From DATKMS01 sp041497995 (lineage in GTDB: Bacteria > Desulfobacterota > Binatia > HRBIN30), in NCBI GenBank assembly GCA_041497995.1, contig JBGQHM010000424.1, positions 1-5,749 of the forward strand: 5,749 nucleotides of DNA. Reading direction: 5' to 3'. The translations under genes were made by a program, and so were the position numbers. Numbering within the stretch: position 1 is the stretch's first letter; each line of letters begins with the position of its first letter. This document shows positions 1 to 5,405 of the stretch, piece by piece. Under the pieces are notes generated by a model that was not told the DNA's origin, searched no databases, and worked only from the letters and a program-made list of their open reading frames with translations.

Positions 1-2
1 AG

Positions 3-314
3 ACGTTTGAGGCGGTGGCGACCGAGTACCTCGACGGCGCCCTGGCGCTGCTCGACACCGACCCGGACCTTTGCCGGCGCTTCCACGATACCGAAGCGGC
101 GATTGACGCGGCGGTGAAGGCCGGGCCGACCGAGCACGAGCTGCGGGCCGCGCTGGCCGCGCACGTAGCAGTGATCCGGGAAGCCTGCCAGCGGCGACGG
201 GCGCAACGCGAAGCCGCTGCGGACACCATGCCCGAGCTGCCGGACGACGCAACGGCCGCGGTGGGGTTCACCTATGCAACTGGCGGGGCGTGGGTGTCTG
301 TCAGACGCGGATGA
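3..314 (+). CDS. C-terminal part of an unrecognised protein, cut by the window edge
   Basis: The reading frame is open from the first bases of the window to a TGA at 312-314, giving about 103 residues. A GTG at 15 could start a 99-residue protein, but the only purine-rich stretch before it (GAGG at 9-12) is two bases away, too close for a ribosome binding site. I therefore treat it as the 3' end of a longer gene. Third codon positions are strongly G/C-rich, as expected for a real gene here. The product is mostly helical and charged, with an Arg/Gln/Ala-rich stretch (ACQRRRAQREAAAD) near the middle and a Gly-rich end (YATGGAWVSVRRG). I see no membrane segment or catalytic motif and do not recognise the family. 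A phage or plasmid origin is only suggested by its neighbours. Its stop directly abuts the convergent HicA-like gene. Confidence 0.55.
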   Translation, partial: TFEAVATEYLDGALALLDTDPDLCRRFHDTEAAIDAAVKAGPTEHELRAALAAHVAVIREACQRRRAQREAAADTMPELPDDATAAVGFTYATGGAWVSVRRG

Positions 315-542
315 CTACTCGAAGAACTCTTCCGGTGGAATCCCGAGCCGGCGCAGCGCCGCACGCAGCGAACCCGTGCCTACGTCGTTCCCTTCGCCGT
401 GGCACTTCACGGTCACGCGTGGTCCTTTGTTGGAGCCCGGTTCCGATTCTCGTATCCAGAGGCGTTCAGAGCCCTTGCCGCGGCGCTTGTCTTCGCGAAC
501 GCCGAACTTCTGCAGGCGTTCGAGCGCTTCGCGGTACTTCAC
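315..542 (-). CDS. hicA: HicA-like toxin (putative mRNA interferase) with unusual active site
   Basis: This is a 75-residue protein starting at a GTG (542-540) that overlaps the stop codon of the antitoxin gene as GTGA, so the pair should be translationally coupled. HicA toxins are small double-stranded-RNA-binding-fold ribonucleases that cleave mRNA. Family features visible here are the N-terminal helix (KYREALERLQKFG), the basic strand before a GKGS turn (residues 22-25), the strand and turn VTVKCHGEG (43-51), and the C-terminal helix GSLRAALRRLGIPPEEF. The length fits the family. In the usual motif the Ser is followed by the catalytic His. Here Glu26 (GKGSERLW) sits there and the only His is H48, so the toxin may be inactive, use another residue, or belong to a divergent branch. 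A long open frame continues upstream of the GTG, but that part is the shadow of hicB. The family call is fairly secure; activity is not. Confidence 0.75.
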   Translation of the reverse strand: MKYREALERLQKFGVREDKRRGKGSERLWIRESEPGSNKGPRVTVKCHGEGNDVGTGSLRAALRRLGIPPEEFFE

Positions 543-877
543 GCGGGCGTGTCCACGGTGGCTCGCTGAACGCGAACGGCCGGGGGCGTGAAGGTGTGAG
601 CGGCTCCAACGCTCAGCGGGATTTCGCGGAAGCCCTTGGCCTTCGCGCCGAAGAACTGCTTCCAGACGTCCGGTGGTGCTGGGTGGAACAGATGCTCCAT
701 GTCGTCGTCTTCGAGCGCCCACTGGATATGGTGCCGGATGACGCCAGCAAGGGTCTCTTCCGCTTCCTCCGGAGTGGCGCCGGCTTCCACAAGGTCGAGC
801 TGCAAGCAGTGCGCAACCCATGCACCGTTTTCGCGGTACAGGAGCACGTCCAAGTTGAAGTCTGGGTGAATGATCAT
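539..877 (-). CDS. hicB: HicB-like antitoxin
   Basis: This 112-residue protein starts at the ATG at 877-875. Residues 9-45 match the HicB partial RNase-H-like fold: a hydrophobic strand ending in Tyr (LDVLLY), a second strand with W20 and C24 (GAWVAHCLQLDL), then G33-A-T-P-E-E-A leading into a helix. In the family this domain binds and neutralises the HicA toxin. The C-terminal half is acidic, then Pro-rich (HPAPPDVWKQFF), and shows no obvious helix-turn-helix or ribbon-helix-helix domain. The gene precedes the toxin gene with a 4-base overlap. The frame is open to an ATG at 991, but that extension encodes a hydrophobic, Cys-rich stretch unlike a cytoplasmic antitoxin. A possible promoter, TTGCGC (920-915) with 18 bases to TATGCT (896-891), would leave a very short leader and favours the 877 start. 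No strong ribosome binding site is visible. Confidence 0.75.
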   Translation of the reverse strand: MIIHPDFNLDVLLYRENGAWVAHCLQLDLVEAGATPEEAEETLAGVIRHHIQWALEDDDMEHLFHPAPPDVWKQFFGAKAKGFREIPLSVGAAHTFTPPAVRVQRATVDTPA

Positions 878-890
878 TGCCGCCGAAACG

Positions 891-920
891 AGCATAGCAG
901 GAGCTGCGAAAACAGCGCAA
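891..920 (-). promoter_or_regulatory. Candidate hicBA promoter
   Basis: On the minus strand TTGCGC (920-915; 3 of 6 bases match the -35 consensus) is separated by 18 bases from TATGCT (896-891; 4 of 6 match the -10 consensus). Transcription would begin about 7 bases before the hicB ATG at 877, giving an almost leaderless mRNA. The match is weak, but the position fits and it overlaps the first GCGCAA repeat. Confidence 0.3.
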
Positions 921-950
921 CACAGAAGAGTACGGCGCAACAGGGCGCAA
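915..950. repeat. Three GCGCAA repeats spaced 20 and 10 bases, possible operator
   Basis: GCGCAA occurs at 915-920, 935-940 and 945-950, and the first two extend to GCGCAACA. The start-to-start spacings of 20 and 10 bases place all three on about the same face of the helix. They lie in the 184-base region between the divergent hicBA pair and the helix-turn-helix gene. The first copy, read on the minus strand, is the TTGCGC of the candidate hicBA -35 box, so a bound protein could block that promoter. Operator function is inferred. Confidence 0.35.
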
Positions 951-1061
951 AGGAACCCCATGAAGAAGGCCAACGAGCAACCAAGACCCACGACACAAGG
1001 CGGCAGTCAGTGCCACACGACGGCGGATGCGTCGGCGGACTGCGCGATGAGAGGTAAGGCG

Positions 1062-1484
1062 ATGGACGAGCGACGAAAGCCGACGAATGGCGACGCGGGC
1101 AAGTGGGAGCTGACACCGCAACAAGCGACCGCGGTTGACCTGCTCGCTGCTGGGCGCACGGTGACCGAGACGGCCGAAGCTGTCGGGGTGGTTCGCCAGA
1201 CGGTTTCTGAGTGGCTGAACCAGCAAGACGGGTTCCGGGCTGCGGTGAACCAGCGGCGGCATGAGCTGTGGACAGCGGTTACGGACCGGCTTCGCTCACT
1301 GGTGCCGAAAGCGTTGGACGTATTGGAAGAGGGACTTACCGCCGGCAACGTGCAAGCAGCGCTCGGCTTGCTGAAGGCCGCGGGGCTGTACGGGCTCGCG
1401 GCACCAAGTGGACCGACAACGCCGGAGGCCATCGAGGCTGAGCGCGTTCGCTCGGAGAAGCTCGCAGCGTTCATGGCGTTCTGA
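1062..1484 (+). CDS. Helix-turn-helix protein resembling phage small terminase subunits
   Basis: This 140-residue protein starts at the ATG at 1062, which has GAGG at 1051-1054 seven bases upstream. Residues 17-52 form a homeodomain-like helix-turn-helix: LTPQQATAVDLLAAG, then VTETAEAVGVVRQTVSEWL as the turn and recognition helix. A basic helix follows (NQRRHELW), then LVPKALDVLEEGLTAG and AALGLLKAAGLYGL, a helical layout common in putative small terminase subunits and IS-type DNA-binding proteins. Small terminases recognise the packaging site on phage DNA and hand it to the large subunit; that role is inferred here from architecture only. An in-frame ATG at 960, preceded by AGGA at 951-954, would give a 174-residue form. 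I prefer 1062 because the extra residues are low in recognisable structure. Divergent to hicBA. No large terminase gene follows, so the phage set looks incomplete, and a transcriptional regulator is the alternative. Confidence 0.65.
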   Translation: MDERRKPTNGDAGKWELTPQQATAVDLLAAGRTVTETAEAVGVVRQTVSEWLNQQDGFRAAVNQRRHELWTAVTDRLRSLVPKALDVLEEGLTAGNVQAALGLLKAAGLYGLAAPSGPTTPEAIEAERVRSEKLAAFMAF

Positions 1485-1750
1485 TCCTATCAGCGTGGCT
1501 GAACCACAAGAGTAGCTCGGTGGCCGGGTTTGCCCGTTAGAGCCGCTCGATGCCGACCGACGCGGATGTCTGACACCAGAGGAGCAGCGGCGGGCGCAGC
1601 GGGTGTGAGAGATCTTACAGGTTGCAGCCGCACGGTGCGCCGAAAATTCCTCGACTAAGCAACCGCAATCCGCGCGCTCGATGGCGGCGGGCGAGCCGCT
1701 GGCCACGGTGCGCCCCGATTGGCGTACCCTTGTGAAGCGGTAGGTCGCCT
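1485..1750. other. 266-base stretch without a convincing gene
   Basis: On + one frame is open from 1516 to a TAG at 1741-1743 except for a TGA at 1606-1608. Before the TGA it reads LTPEEQRRAQRV and after it EILQVAAARCAE, which together look like one helical protein segment, so this may be a decayed small gene. There is no start codon with a ribosome binding site. Small inverted repeats occur (GTGG/CCAC at 1494-1506 and CGGG/CCCG near 1525), with no T-tract that would make a terminator. Minus-strand open frames here look like shadows. Confidence 0.4.
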
Positions 1751-1921
1751 ATGCGCCTACGACGCCGCATCGAACGATTGGAGCGGGACGCACCGCTCAC
1801 CGGGGCCGCGCTCGACGCCGCCATCGAGCGCGAGCTGGCGCGCTTCACCGAGGACGAGCGCGAGGTGTTGCTGCGCGATTTGACGGCCGAGCTGCGGGCG
1901 CATCGGGTGCCGTCTCGTTGA
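1751..1921 (+). CDS. Small charged helical protein (56 residues), unknown function
   Basis: ATG at 1751 is preceded by AGG at 1742-1744 with a six-base spacer, and the frame ends at TGA 1919-1921. The product starts very basic (MRLRRRIERLERD), continues LTGAALDAAIERELARF, then TEDEREVLLRDLTAELRAH, and should be two or three amphipathic helices. Third codon positions are largely G/C, and charged and hydrophobic residues alternate as in a real helical protein, so I accept it despite its size. I recall similar short proteins next to small-terminase-like genes in phage-type clusters, which would fit its place 266 bases after the helix-turn-helix gene, but I cannot name a family. It is convergent with the large secreted protein gene, 53 bases away. 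Confidence 0.5.
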   Translation: MRLRRRIERLERDAPLTGAALDAAIERELARFTEDEREVLLRDLTAELRAHRVPSR

Positions 1922-1974
1922 ACTTTGTAAGCGGCCGGTTCATAGGCATCGACGCCGACCCTCCCGCCGGTGAA
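1922..1974. other. Short convergent intergenic gap
   Basis: These 53 bases separate the 3' ends of the small + gene and the large minus gene. GGTTCA (1937-1942) and TGAAC (1971-1975) could pair weakly across a 28-base loop. I see no strong terminator hairpin for either gene. Confidence 0.3.
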
Positions 1975-4818
1975 CTATCGTCGAAAGTGAAACCCGAGAT
2001 CGAACGTTCCAACGTCGAGAGTGGTCCCGATCGTCGTCCGGCCGCGCAGGATCGTGGTCTGCGAGTTCGGTAGGTTCAGGGGGCTGCCGCGGTCGATGGC
2101 TGGGCTCGTCGACTGTAGGTGGAAGTCGCCGGTAAACTTGGCGTCACCGTTGAAGTCGTGGCTCCCGTTGATGGTGTTGGGTAGGTACGTTCCCGGAAAC
2201 ACCAGGTTGTAATCGCCGTCGTACCCAACATCGCTGCGGGGGGCTGTGAAAACCTTGATGTTGGCATCGCCCCCGTTTCCTTGCACGACGTTGTTGTGCA
2301 CGAGCGCCCCCGGCGAGGCAGCGCTGGTGTTGCCGACGATGAGTCCACGCGTGCCATTACCCACCATGGTATTGCTGAGAACGCGCGCATTGGGCGAGCC
2401 GGAAATCTGGCCGACAATGCCGATACCGGTGCCGCCATTGCCTGACAGCAAGTTATTGAAAATCAGCACGCTGGCTGAGTCCTGGGCGCGAATACCATCG
2501 CCGGAGTTGTTGGTAATGATGCAATTCTGGATGGTGAAGTCGTCGCTGCCGCTCTTGATGGTGATCCCGGCGTCTGAAAAGCCCGTGAGCGTGAACCCGT
2601 CGATCAAGCTTCCCATTGAGCTGAAGAGATTGAAACCTGCGGTGGCGCCGGTTCCTGTCCCGTCGAGTTTCACCTCACCGGCGCTATCACCCGTCCGAGC
2701 ACCGGTGACGTCGGCAACGAACTGCACGCCTTGTGGAGCCACTCCAACGGCCGCAGGCGTCACGCCCTCACGATAGGTTCCGGGGCCGACGATGATGAGG
2801 TAGCCATTGCGCGCCAGCTGCGCCGCCTTGGAGATACTACGCAACGCGCTGGCTGGGCTGGCGCCGCTGTTCGTGTCGCGGCCACTCACGCGCACGTAAA
2901 TGGGGTTCGGTGCTGGCGGCCCAACGGTCGGTGTTGGGGAGGCCACGACACAATTGCCACCACCTACGAGGGAGACCCCTATCGCGCCGTCGTCTCCGGT
3001 TACAAAGGGGTGCTGGGAACCGTCGCGACCGAAGGCAATCTTCGTGCTGTTGCTCAGAGGGTAACAACCGGGGAGCGTGCTCGCTTTGATAACGAAGGTG
3101 CAGGTGTACAGCACCCCATCAGGGATGGCCGCAGTGTCTTGCAAGGATTGCACAAACGCTCGAATGGTTGTGACGGACGGGTCGGGTCCGACTGGTAGCG
3201 TGCTCACGACCAGAGTCTTTCTGATTGCAGGGTTCACGCTGCAATTCTTCGGGTCCAAGCTAAACAGGCCGTTACTGTAGCTGACATCGTTCCCCGTCCC
3301 TGCCACGCCAAAGCCAGACGAACGGAGCGTTGCCGATACGCTTACGGTTCCCCCAGCTGCACCGGTTACCACCCCGATGTCGATATGAACCACCTGCGGC
3401 GTCGACGTCGGAGTCTGCGTGTGGGTCCGCGTCGGGGTCACCGTAAAAGTCCTAGTCGGCGTCCGGGTCACCGTTGGGGTTGGGGTTCGCGTGTAGGTCG
3501 GTCGCGGCGTCGGCGGTGCCACTCCGCAGCCATACAGGGCGTTGCTCACCGCGGCCAGCAATTCGTTGATCGTGATTTCACCGTCAGCATTCGAGTCACC
3601 CGCTTGGCAGTCCGACACCGGGGCGTTGCCGAGCGCAACATTTACCATCGTCAGCAGTTCACTTACGGTGACAGCACTTCCGCTGTGACAGGTTCCAACA
3701 CAGGGTGTGGGCGTCGGCGTCGGAATCGGAGCCACATAGTGGTACCCGAGATCGAGCGGCTCCGCATCAAGGCTGCTGTCGGTCTGGGTTGACAGCTGTT
3801 CCAGCTGGCTCACGAGGTCAGCGTCGACGGCGTCAGTACCCCTGTCAATCGCCCTGCTGCTGGGCGCCAAGCGGAAGTCGCCGCCTGCCGGAAAGATGAA
3901 CAGCGGGTCTGCGGCGATGTCGCTCGGACCCGCGACGGTCCCGTCATAGCCGTTGGTGTTGAGGTTGAAGTCCGCATCGAAACCGGTGAGCGAGCTGGGT
4001 GGTCCGGGATCCACGACGATCCCGGTTGGTGTGTTCTTGTTGAGGATGTTGTTCCGCAAGAAGGCGTTGGTCGATGCGTGTTGGTTTTCGTCCACGGACA
4101 GCACGATGCCGTCGTTGAGATTGTTGTAGATCGTGTTGTTGATGATCTGCAGGTTGGTGGTACCGAACGCCGTCACCCCACCTCCCTTGTTGCCGGTCAG
4201 CAAGTTGTTGAAGACCAGCACATCATCCGATCGCTCGAAGCGCACCGCGTCACCGCCTCCGCTCGTGACTGTACAGTCTTGTACGGTGATCGTGGAGCAG
4301 TCGCCGCAGAGGAAGCCGGCGTCGGTCCCACCGCGCAGCGTAAAGCCGTCAATGAACAGATCGTTCTGGCTGAAGGCTTCGAACGCAGCCTCGTCAGTGC
4401 TCCTCGCCGCGATTGTCACCGCCGCGGGTGCGCTGTTCGTGAACTCGCCGGTGACGTCGGCGAACAGCGTGAGCGCCCCCTGCAGGTCGCCGGGATTGAG
4501 CACGATAGGGCGGTAGGTTCCTGGCGCAACCACTACAATCACCCCGTCGGGCGCGGCACGTGCTGCTGCAGCGATGTCTTCTCCAGACTGGACGATGACC
4601 ATGTCGAGACCCAGTGTCTGGTTGCCAGCGGGAATAGGCAGCGGCGTACCTCTGGCTCCCGGCTGGGTGACCGGGGGACGGCCGGTGGGTTGTGGGCACT
4701 GCGAACCACCCTCCCCCCCACTGGTCCGCACGTTGATTCCAGCGTGGGCAACGCGCACGCTGCTCATTGCCAGCGCAGCCAGCACTAGCAACACAGGCGC
4801 ATTGCCTTGCTTGTGCAT
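1975..4818 (-). CDS. Secreted protein: two beta-helix domains around a dockerin-like/cohesin-like core
   Basis: A 947-residue exported protein starting at ATG 4818 behind an AGGGGGGA ribosome binding site. Domains in order: signal peptide 1-26 (hydrophobic VLLVLAALAM, cleavage after AHA); right-handed parallel beta-helix about 70-362, with repeated DGFTL, NNLL and DGIVL rungs and an AIDRG...LDLGYHY end; PTPTPTP linker 364-372; Cys-bounded dockerin-like pair 373-431, with one full calcium loop (D408, N410, D412, E414, E419); Thr/Pro/Arg linker about 435-475; cohesin-like beta-sandwich 476-625 with C526, C573, C585 and C623; short linker; second beta-helix 640-947 ending AIDRG...DLGFHF. The helices are duplicates. 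Beta-helix folds often bind or cleave polysaccharides, but I see no assignable catalytic residues, so the substrate is unknown. No sorting motif or membrane anchor is visible after the second helix. The product is probably extracellular or on the surface. Single-gene unit, convergent with the small + gene. Confidence 0.9.
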   Translation of the reverse strand: MHKQGNAPVLLVLAALAMSSVRVAHAGINVRTSGGEGGSQCPQPTGRPPVTQPGARGTPLPIPAGNQTLGLDMVIVQSGEDIAAAARAAPDGVIVVVAPGTYRPIVLNPGDLQGALTLFADVTGEFTNSAPAAVTIAARSTDEAAFEAFSQNDLFIDGFTLRGGTDAGFLCGDCSTITVQDCTVTSGGGDAVRFERSDDVLVFNNLLTGNKGGGVTAFGTTNLQIINNTIYNNLNDGIVLSVDENQHASTNAFLRNNILNKNTPTGIVVDPGPPSSLTGFDADFNLNTNGYDGTVAGPSDIAADPLFIFPAGGDFRLAPSSRAIDRGTDAVDADLVSQLEQLSTQTDSSLDAEPLDLGYHYVAPIPTPTPTPCVGTCHSGSAVTVSELLTMVNVALGNAPVSDCQAGDSNADGEITINELLAAVSNALYGCGVAPPTPRPTYTRTPTPTVTRTPTRTFTVTPTRTHTQTPTSTPQVVHIDIGVVTGAAGGTVSVSATLRSSGFGVAGTGNDVSYSNGLFSLDPKNCSVNPAIRKTLVVSTLPVGPDPSVTTIRAFVQSLQDTAAIPDGVLYTCTFVIKASTLPGCYPLSNSTKIAFGRDGSQHPFVTGDDGAIGVSLVGGGNCVVASPTPTVGPPAPNPIYVRVSGRDTNSGASPASALRSISKAAQLARNGYLIIVGPGTYREGVTPAAVGVAPQGVQFVADVTGARTGDSAGEVKLDGTGTGATAGFNLFSSMGSLIDGFTLTGFSDAGITIKSGSDDFTIQNCIITNNSGDGIRAQDSASVLIFNNLLSGNGGTGIGIVGQISGSPNARVLSNTMVGNGTRGLIVGNTSAASPGALVHNNVVQGNGGDANIKVFTAPRSDVGYDGDYNLVFPGTYLPNTINGSHDFNGDAKFTGDFHLQSTSPAIDRGSPLNLPNSQTTILRGRTTIGTTLDVGTFDLGFHFRR
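2944..3393 (-). other. Cohesin-like domain (within the secreted protein)
   Basis: Residues 476-625 begin VHIDIGVVTGAAGGTVSVSATLRSS and continue with GVAGTGNDVSYSNGLF, then ATR/RAFVQS and IPDGVLYTCTFVI strands, matching the strand order of cohesin-type beta-sandwiches (bacterial cohesins bind dockerins in cellulosome-like assemblies). Four Cys residues (526, 573, 585, 623) could form two disulfides. Placement beside a dockerin-like module in one chain is unusual. The family call is by pattern only. Confidence 0.55.
3394..3516 (-). repeat. Thr/Pro/Arg low-complexity linker within the secreted protein gene
   Basis: This stretch encodes residues 435-475, an imperfect repeat of TP, TRTP and TRTFT units joining the dockerin-like module to the cohesin-like domain. 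At DNA level it is a G/C-rich imperfect tandem repeat of GTCGG/GGGTC-type words. Such linkers are flexible and often O-glycosylated in secreted modular proteins; glycosylation is not shown here. Confidence 0.75.
3526..3702 (-). other. Dockerin-like two-repeat module (domain within the secreted protein)
   Basis: Residues 373-431 are bounded by C373, C377, C404 and C431. The second repeat (GDSNADGEITINELLAAV) has a complete EF-hand-type loop. The first (CHSGSAVTVSELLTMV) keeps the helix but lacks the Asp/Asn calcium ligands. Dockerins normally use paired loops to bind cohesins. The Cys-flanked form and the TVSELLTMVNVALGNAP signature are typical of a variant that I recall mainly from uncultured delta-proteobacterium-like genomes. 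Confidence 0.65.
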
Positions 4819-4822
4819 CGTC

Positions 4823-4866
4823 TCCCCCCTTTGCGTCCGTTAGTGCCGAATGTGTCGCGGTGTCAA
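4823..4866 (-). promoter_or_regulatory. Candidate promoter and ribosome binding site of the secreted protein gene
   Basis: On the minus strand a perfect TTGACA (4866-4861) is followed after 16 bases by ACTAAC (4844-4839), which keeps the central TAA of a -10 box. The ribosome binding site AGGGGGGA lies at 4830-4823, four bases before the ATG. Transcription from this promoter would give a leader of only about 14 bases containing the binding site. The -35 match is strong; the -10 match is weak. Confidence 0.45.
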
Positions 4867-4905
4867 GTAAAACCTGCCGCTCGGTGTTGGGCGCGGCCGA
4901 ATGCC

Positions 4906-5129
4906 TCACTGCAATGGATCGGTGTCTTCGTGTGGGAGCAGCGCGGACCCGATCGCGGTGGCGCACTCAGCACAGAACTCGAAGCGCACCAACCCGTCGG
5001 GCGTCGTCGTGAAGGTGGTACGGGCAGCGGGGGCGGCATCGGCGAAGCTCGCCTCGGCGGCGGCGGGTGTCGTGTACCCGACCCGGAACGGCACGCCGCG
5101 CGCAGCAGGGCCGCGCACACGTCGCAGGC
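4906..5129 (-). pseudogene. CxxC/CxxC zinc-ribbon-like ORF, apparently frameshifted
   Basis: Reading on minus, one frame gives CDVCAALLR (codons 5126-5100). The frame two bases over then gives GVPFRVGYTTPAAAEASFAD and, later, DGLVRFEFCAECATAIGSA, ending at a stop at 4906. Removing two bases (GC at 5099-5098) from a CGCGCG run joins them into one protein with two CxxC pairs, the usual layout of a small zinc-binding ribbon. Without that correction the second frame alone could start at a GTG at 5118 and give 70 residues with one CxxC. No start codon with a ribosome binding site precedes the CDVC part, and its upstream sequence overlaps the recombinase fragment on +. I infer a 5'-truncated, frameshifted gene. 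A dinucleotide assembly error is an equally simple explanation for the shift. Function unknown. Confidence 0.4.
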
Positions 5130-5235
5130 GATTGCGGGCCGACTGAACGCCGACGGTATCTCAACCCGGACCGGCAAACTCTGGGCACCCGAGACCGTGC
5201 GCGGCATCGTGAAGAGGGGGCCGGCCACCCGGTGA
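5119..5235 (+). pseudogene. C-terminal fragment of a serine recombinase (resolvase/invertase-type)
   Basis: The last 38 residues of this + frame read TSQAIAGRLNADGISTRTGK and then LWAPETVRGIVKRG, ending at TGA 5233-5235. This matches the recombinase-domain pattern IA..LN..GI.TR.G..W....VR.I..R that follows the catalytic domain in serine recombinases. That domain helps bind DNA beside the catalytic N-terminal domain, whose Ser active site is absent. Upstream of about 5119 the frame is Gly/Arg-rich and antisense to the CxxC ORF, so only the fragment is meaningful. Its position about 170 bases from a tRNA 3' end suggests the scrap of an integrated element. It could instead be the tail of a short DNA-binding protein sharing the same helix-turn-helix motif. 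Confidence 0.55.
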
Positions 5236-5378
5236 AGGCCCCCTACCCAGGAAACTGGCGGGGAAACAGCACTAGTGGGAAACCGTAGGCGGGGCCGCGA
5301 CTTTCCTCCGACTGCTTACATAGTGCTTACACCGCTTTGACAGCCAGTGAGATACCTGGCCACCGGATGCCGCGGAAA
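5236..5378. other. Non-coding stretch between recombinase fragment and tRNA terminator
   Basis: No credible gene is visible. It contains the 8-base direct repeat described separately and a small GCCAG/CTGGC inverted repeat (5343-5347 with 5356-5360). Open frames that cross it continue into the tRNA gene and are artefacts. Confidence 0.4.
5313..5331. repeat. Direct repeat TGCTTACA, two copies 11 bases apart
   Basis: TGCTTACA occurs at 5313-5320 and 5324-5331, separated by TAG. The 11-base period places both copies on the same helix face, as in recombinase arm-type or accessory-protein binding sites. It lies 75-95 bases beyond the 3' end of the tRNA-Thr gene, next to the recombinase fragment. 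The role is inferred from position only. Confidence 0.4.
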
Positions 5379-5395
5379 CCCTTGTGCCACAAGGG
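5379..5395 (-). terminator. Hairpin downstream of tRNA-Thr, possible terminator
   Basis: CCCTTGT (5379-5385) pairs perfectly with ACAAGGG (5389-5395) across a three-base loop. On the minus strand it lies 11 bases after the tRNA and is followed by TTTCC. The U-run is short, so termination may be weak; a pyrimidine-rich tract (TTTTCTTCTTC) lies between tRNA and hairpin. Confidence 0.5.
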
Positions 5396-5405
5396 GAAGA
5401 AGAAA

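Noticed and set aside
878..991. Hydrophobic N-terminal extension of HicB that would look like a signal peptide
   Set aside because: HicB acts in the cytoplasm, the HicB fold begins right after the ATG at 877, and the extension overlaps the candidate promoter and repeats.
290..1057. Plus-strand 255-residue ORF antisense to hicAB
   Set aside because: Arg/Ser-rich shadow of the hicA and hicB coding strands with no recognisable motif.
543..1262. Long upstream part of the minus-strand frame that ends in hicA
   Set aside because: It is Arg/Ser/Pro-rich low-quality protein overlapping hicB and the helix-turn-helix gene. The HicA start at 542 is set by the GTGA overlap.
3394..3516. Tandem-repeat-like DNA suggestive of a CRISPR array
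   Set aside because: The repeats are imperfect, have no spacers and encode the Thr/Pro/Arg linker in frame.
4078..4788. Plus-strand 236-residue ORF antisense to the secreted protein
   Set aside because: Shadow of the G/C-rich beta-helix coding sequence; the minus frame has signal peptide, domains and ribosome binding site. Other plus frames between 2021 and 4843 are rejected for the same reason.
5130..5228. Minus-strand N-terminal extension of the CxxC ORF from GTG 5228
   Set aside because: It is antisense to the recognisable recombinase fragment on +, which carries the family motif; no ribosome binding site supports it.
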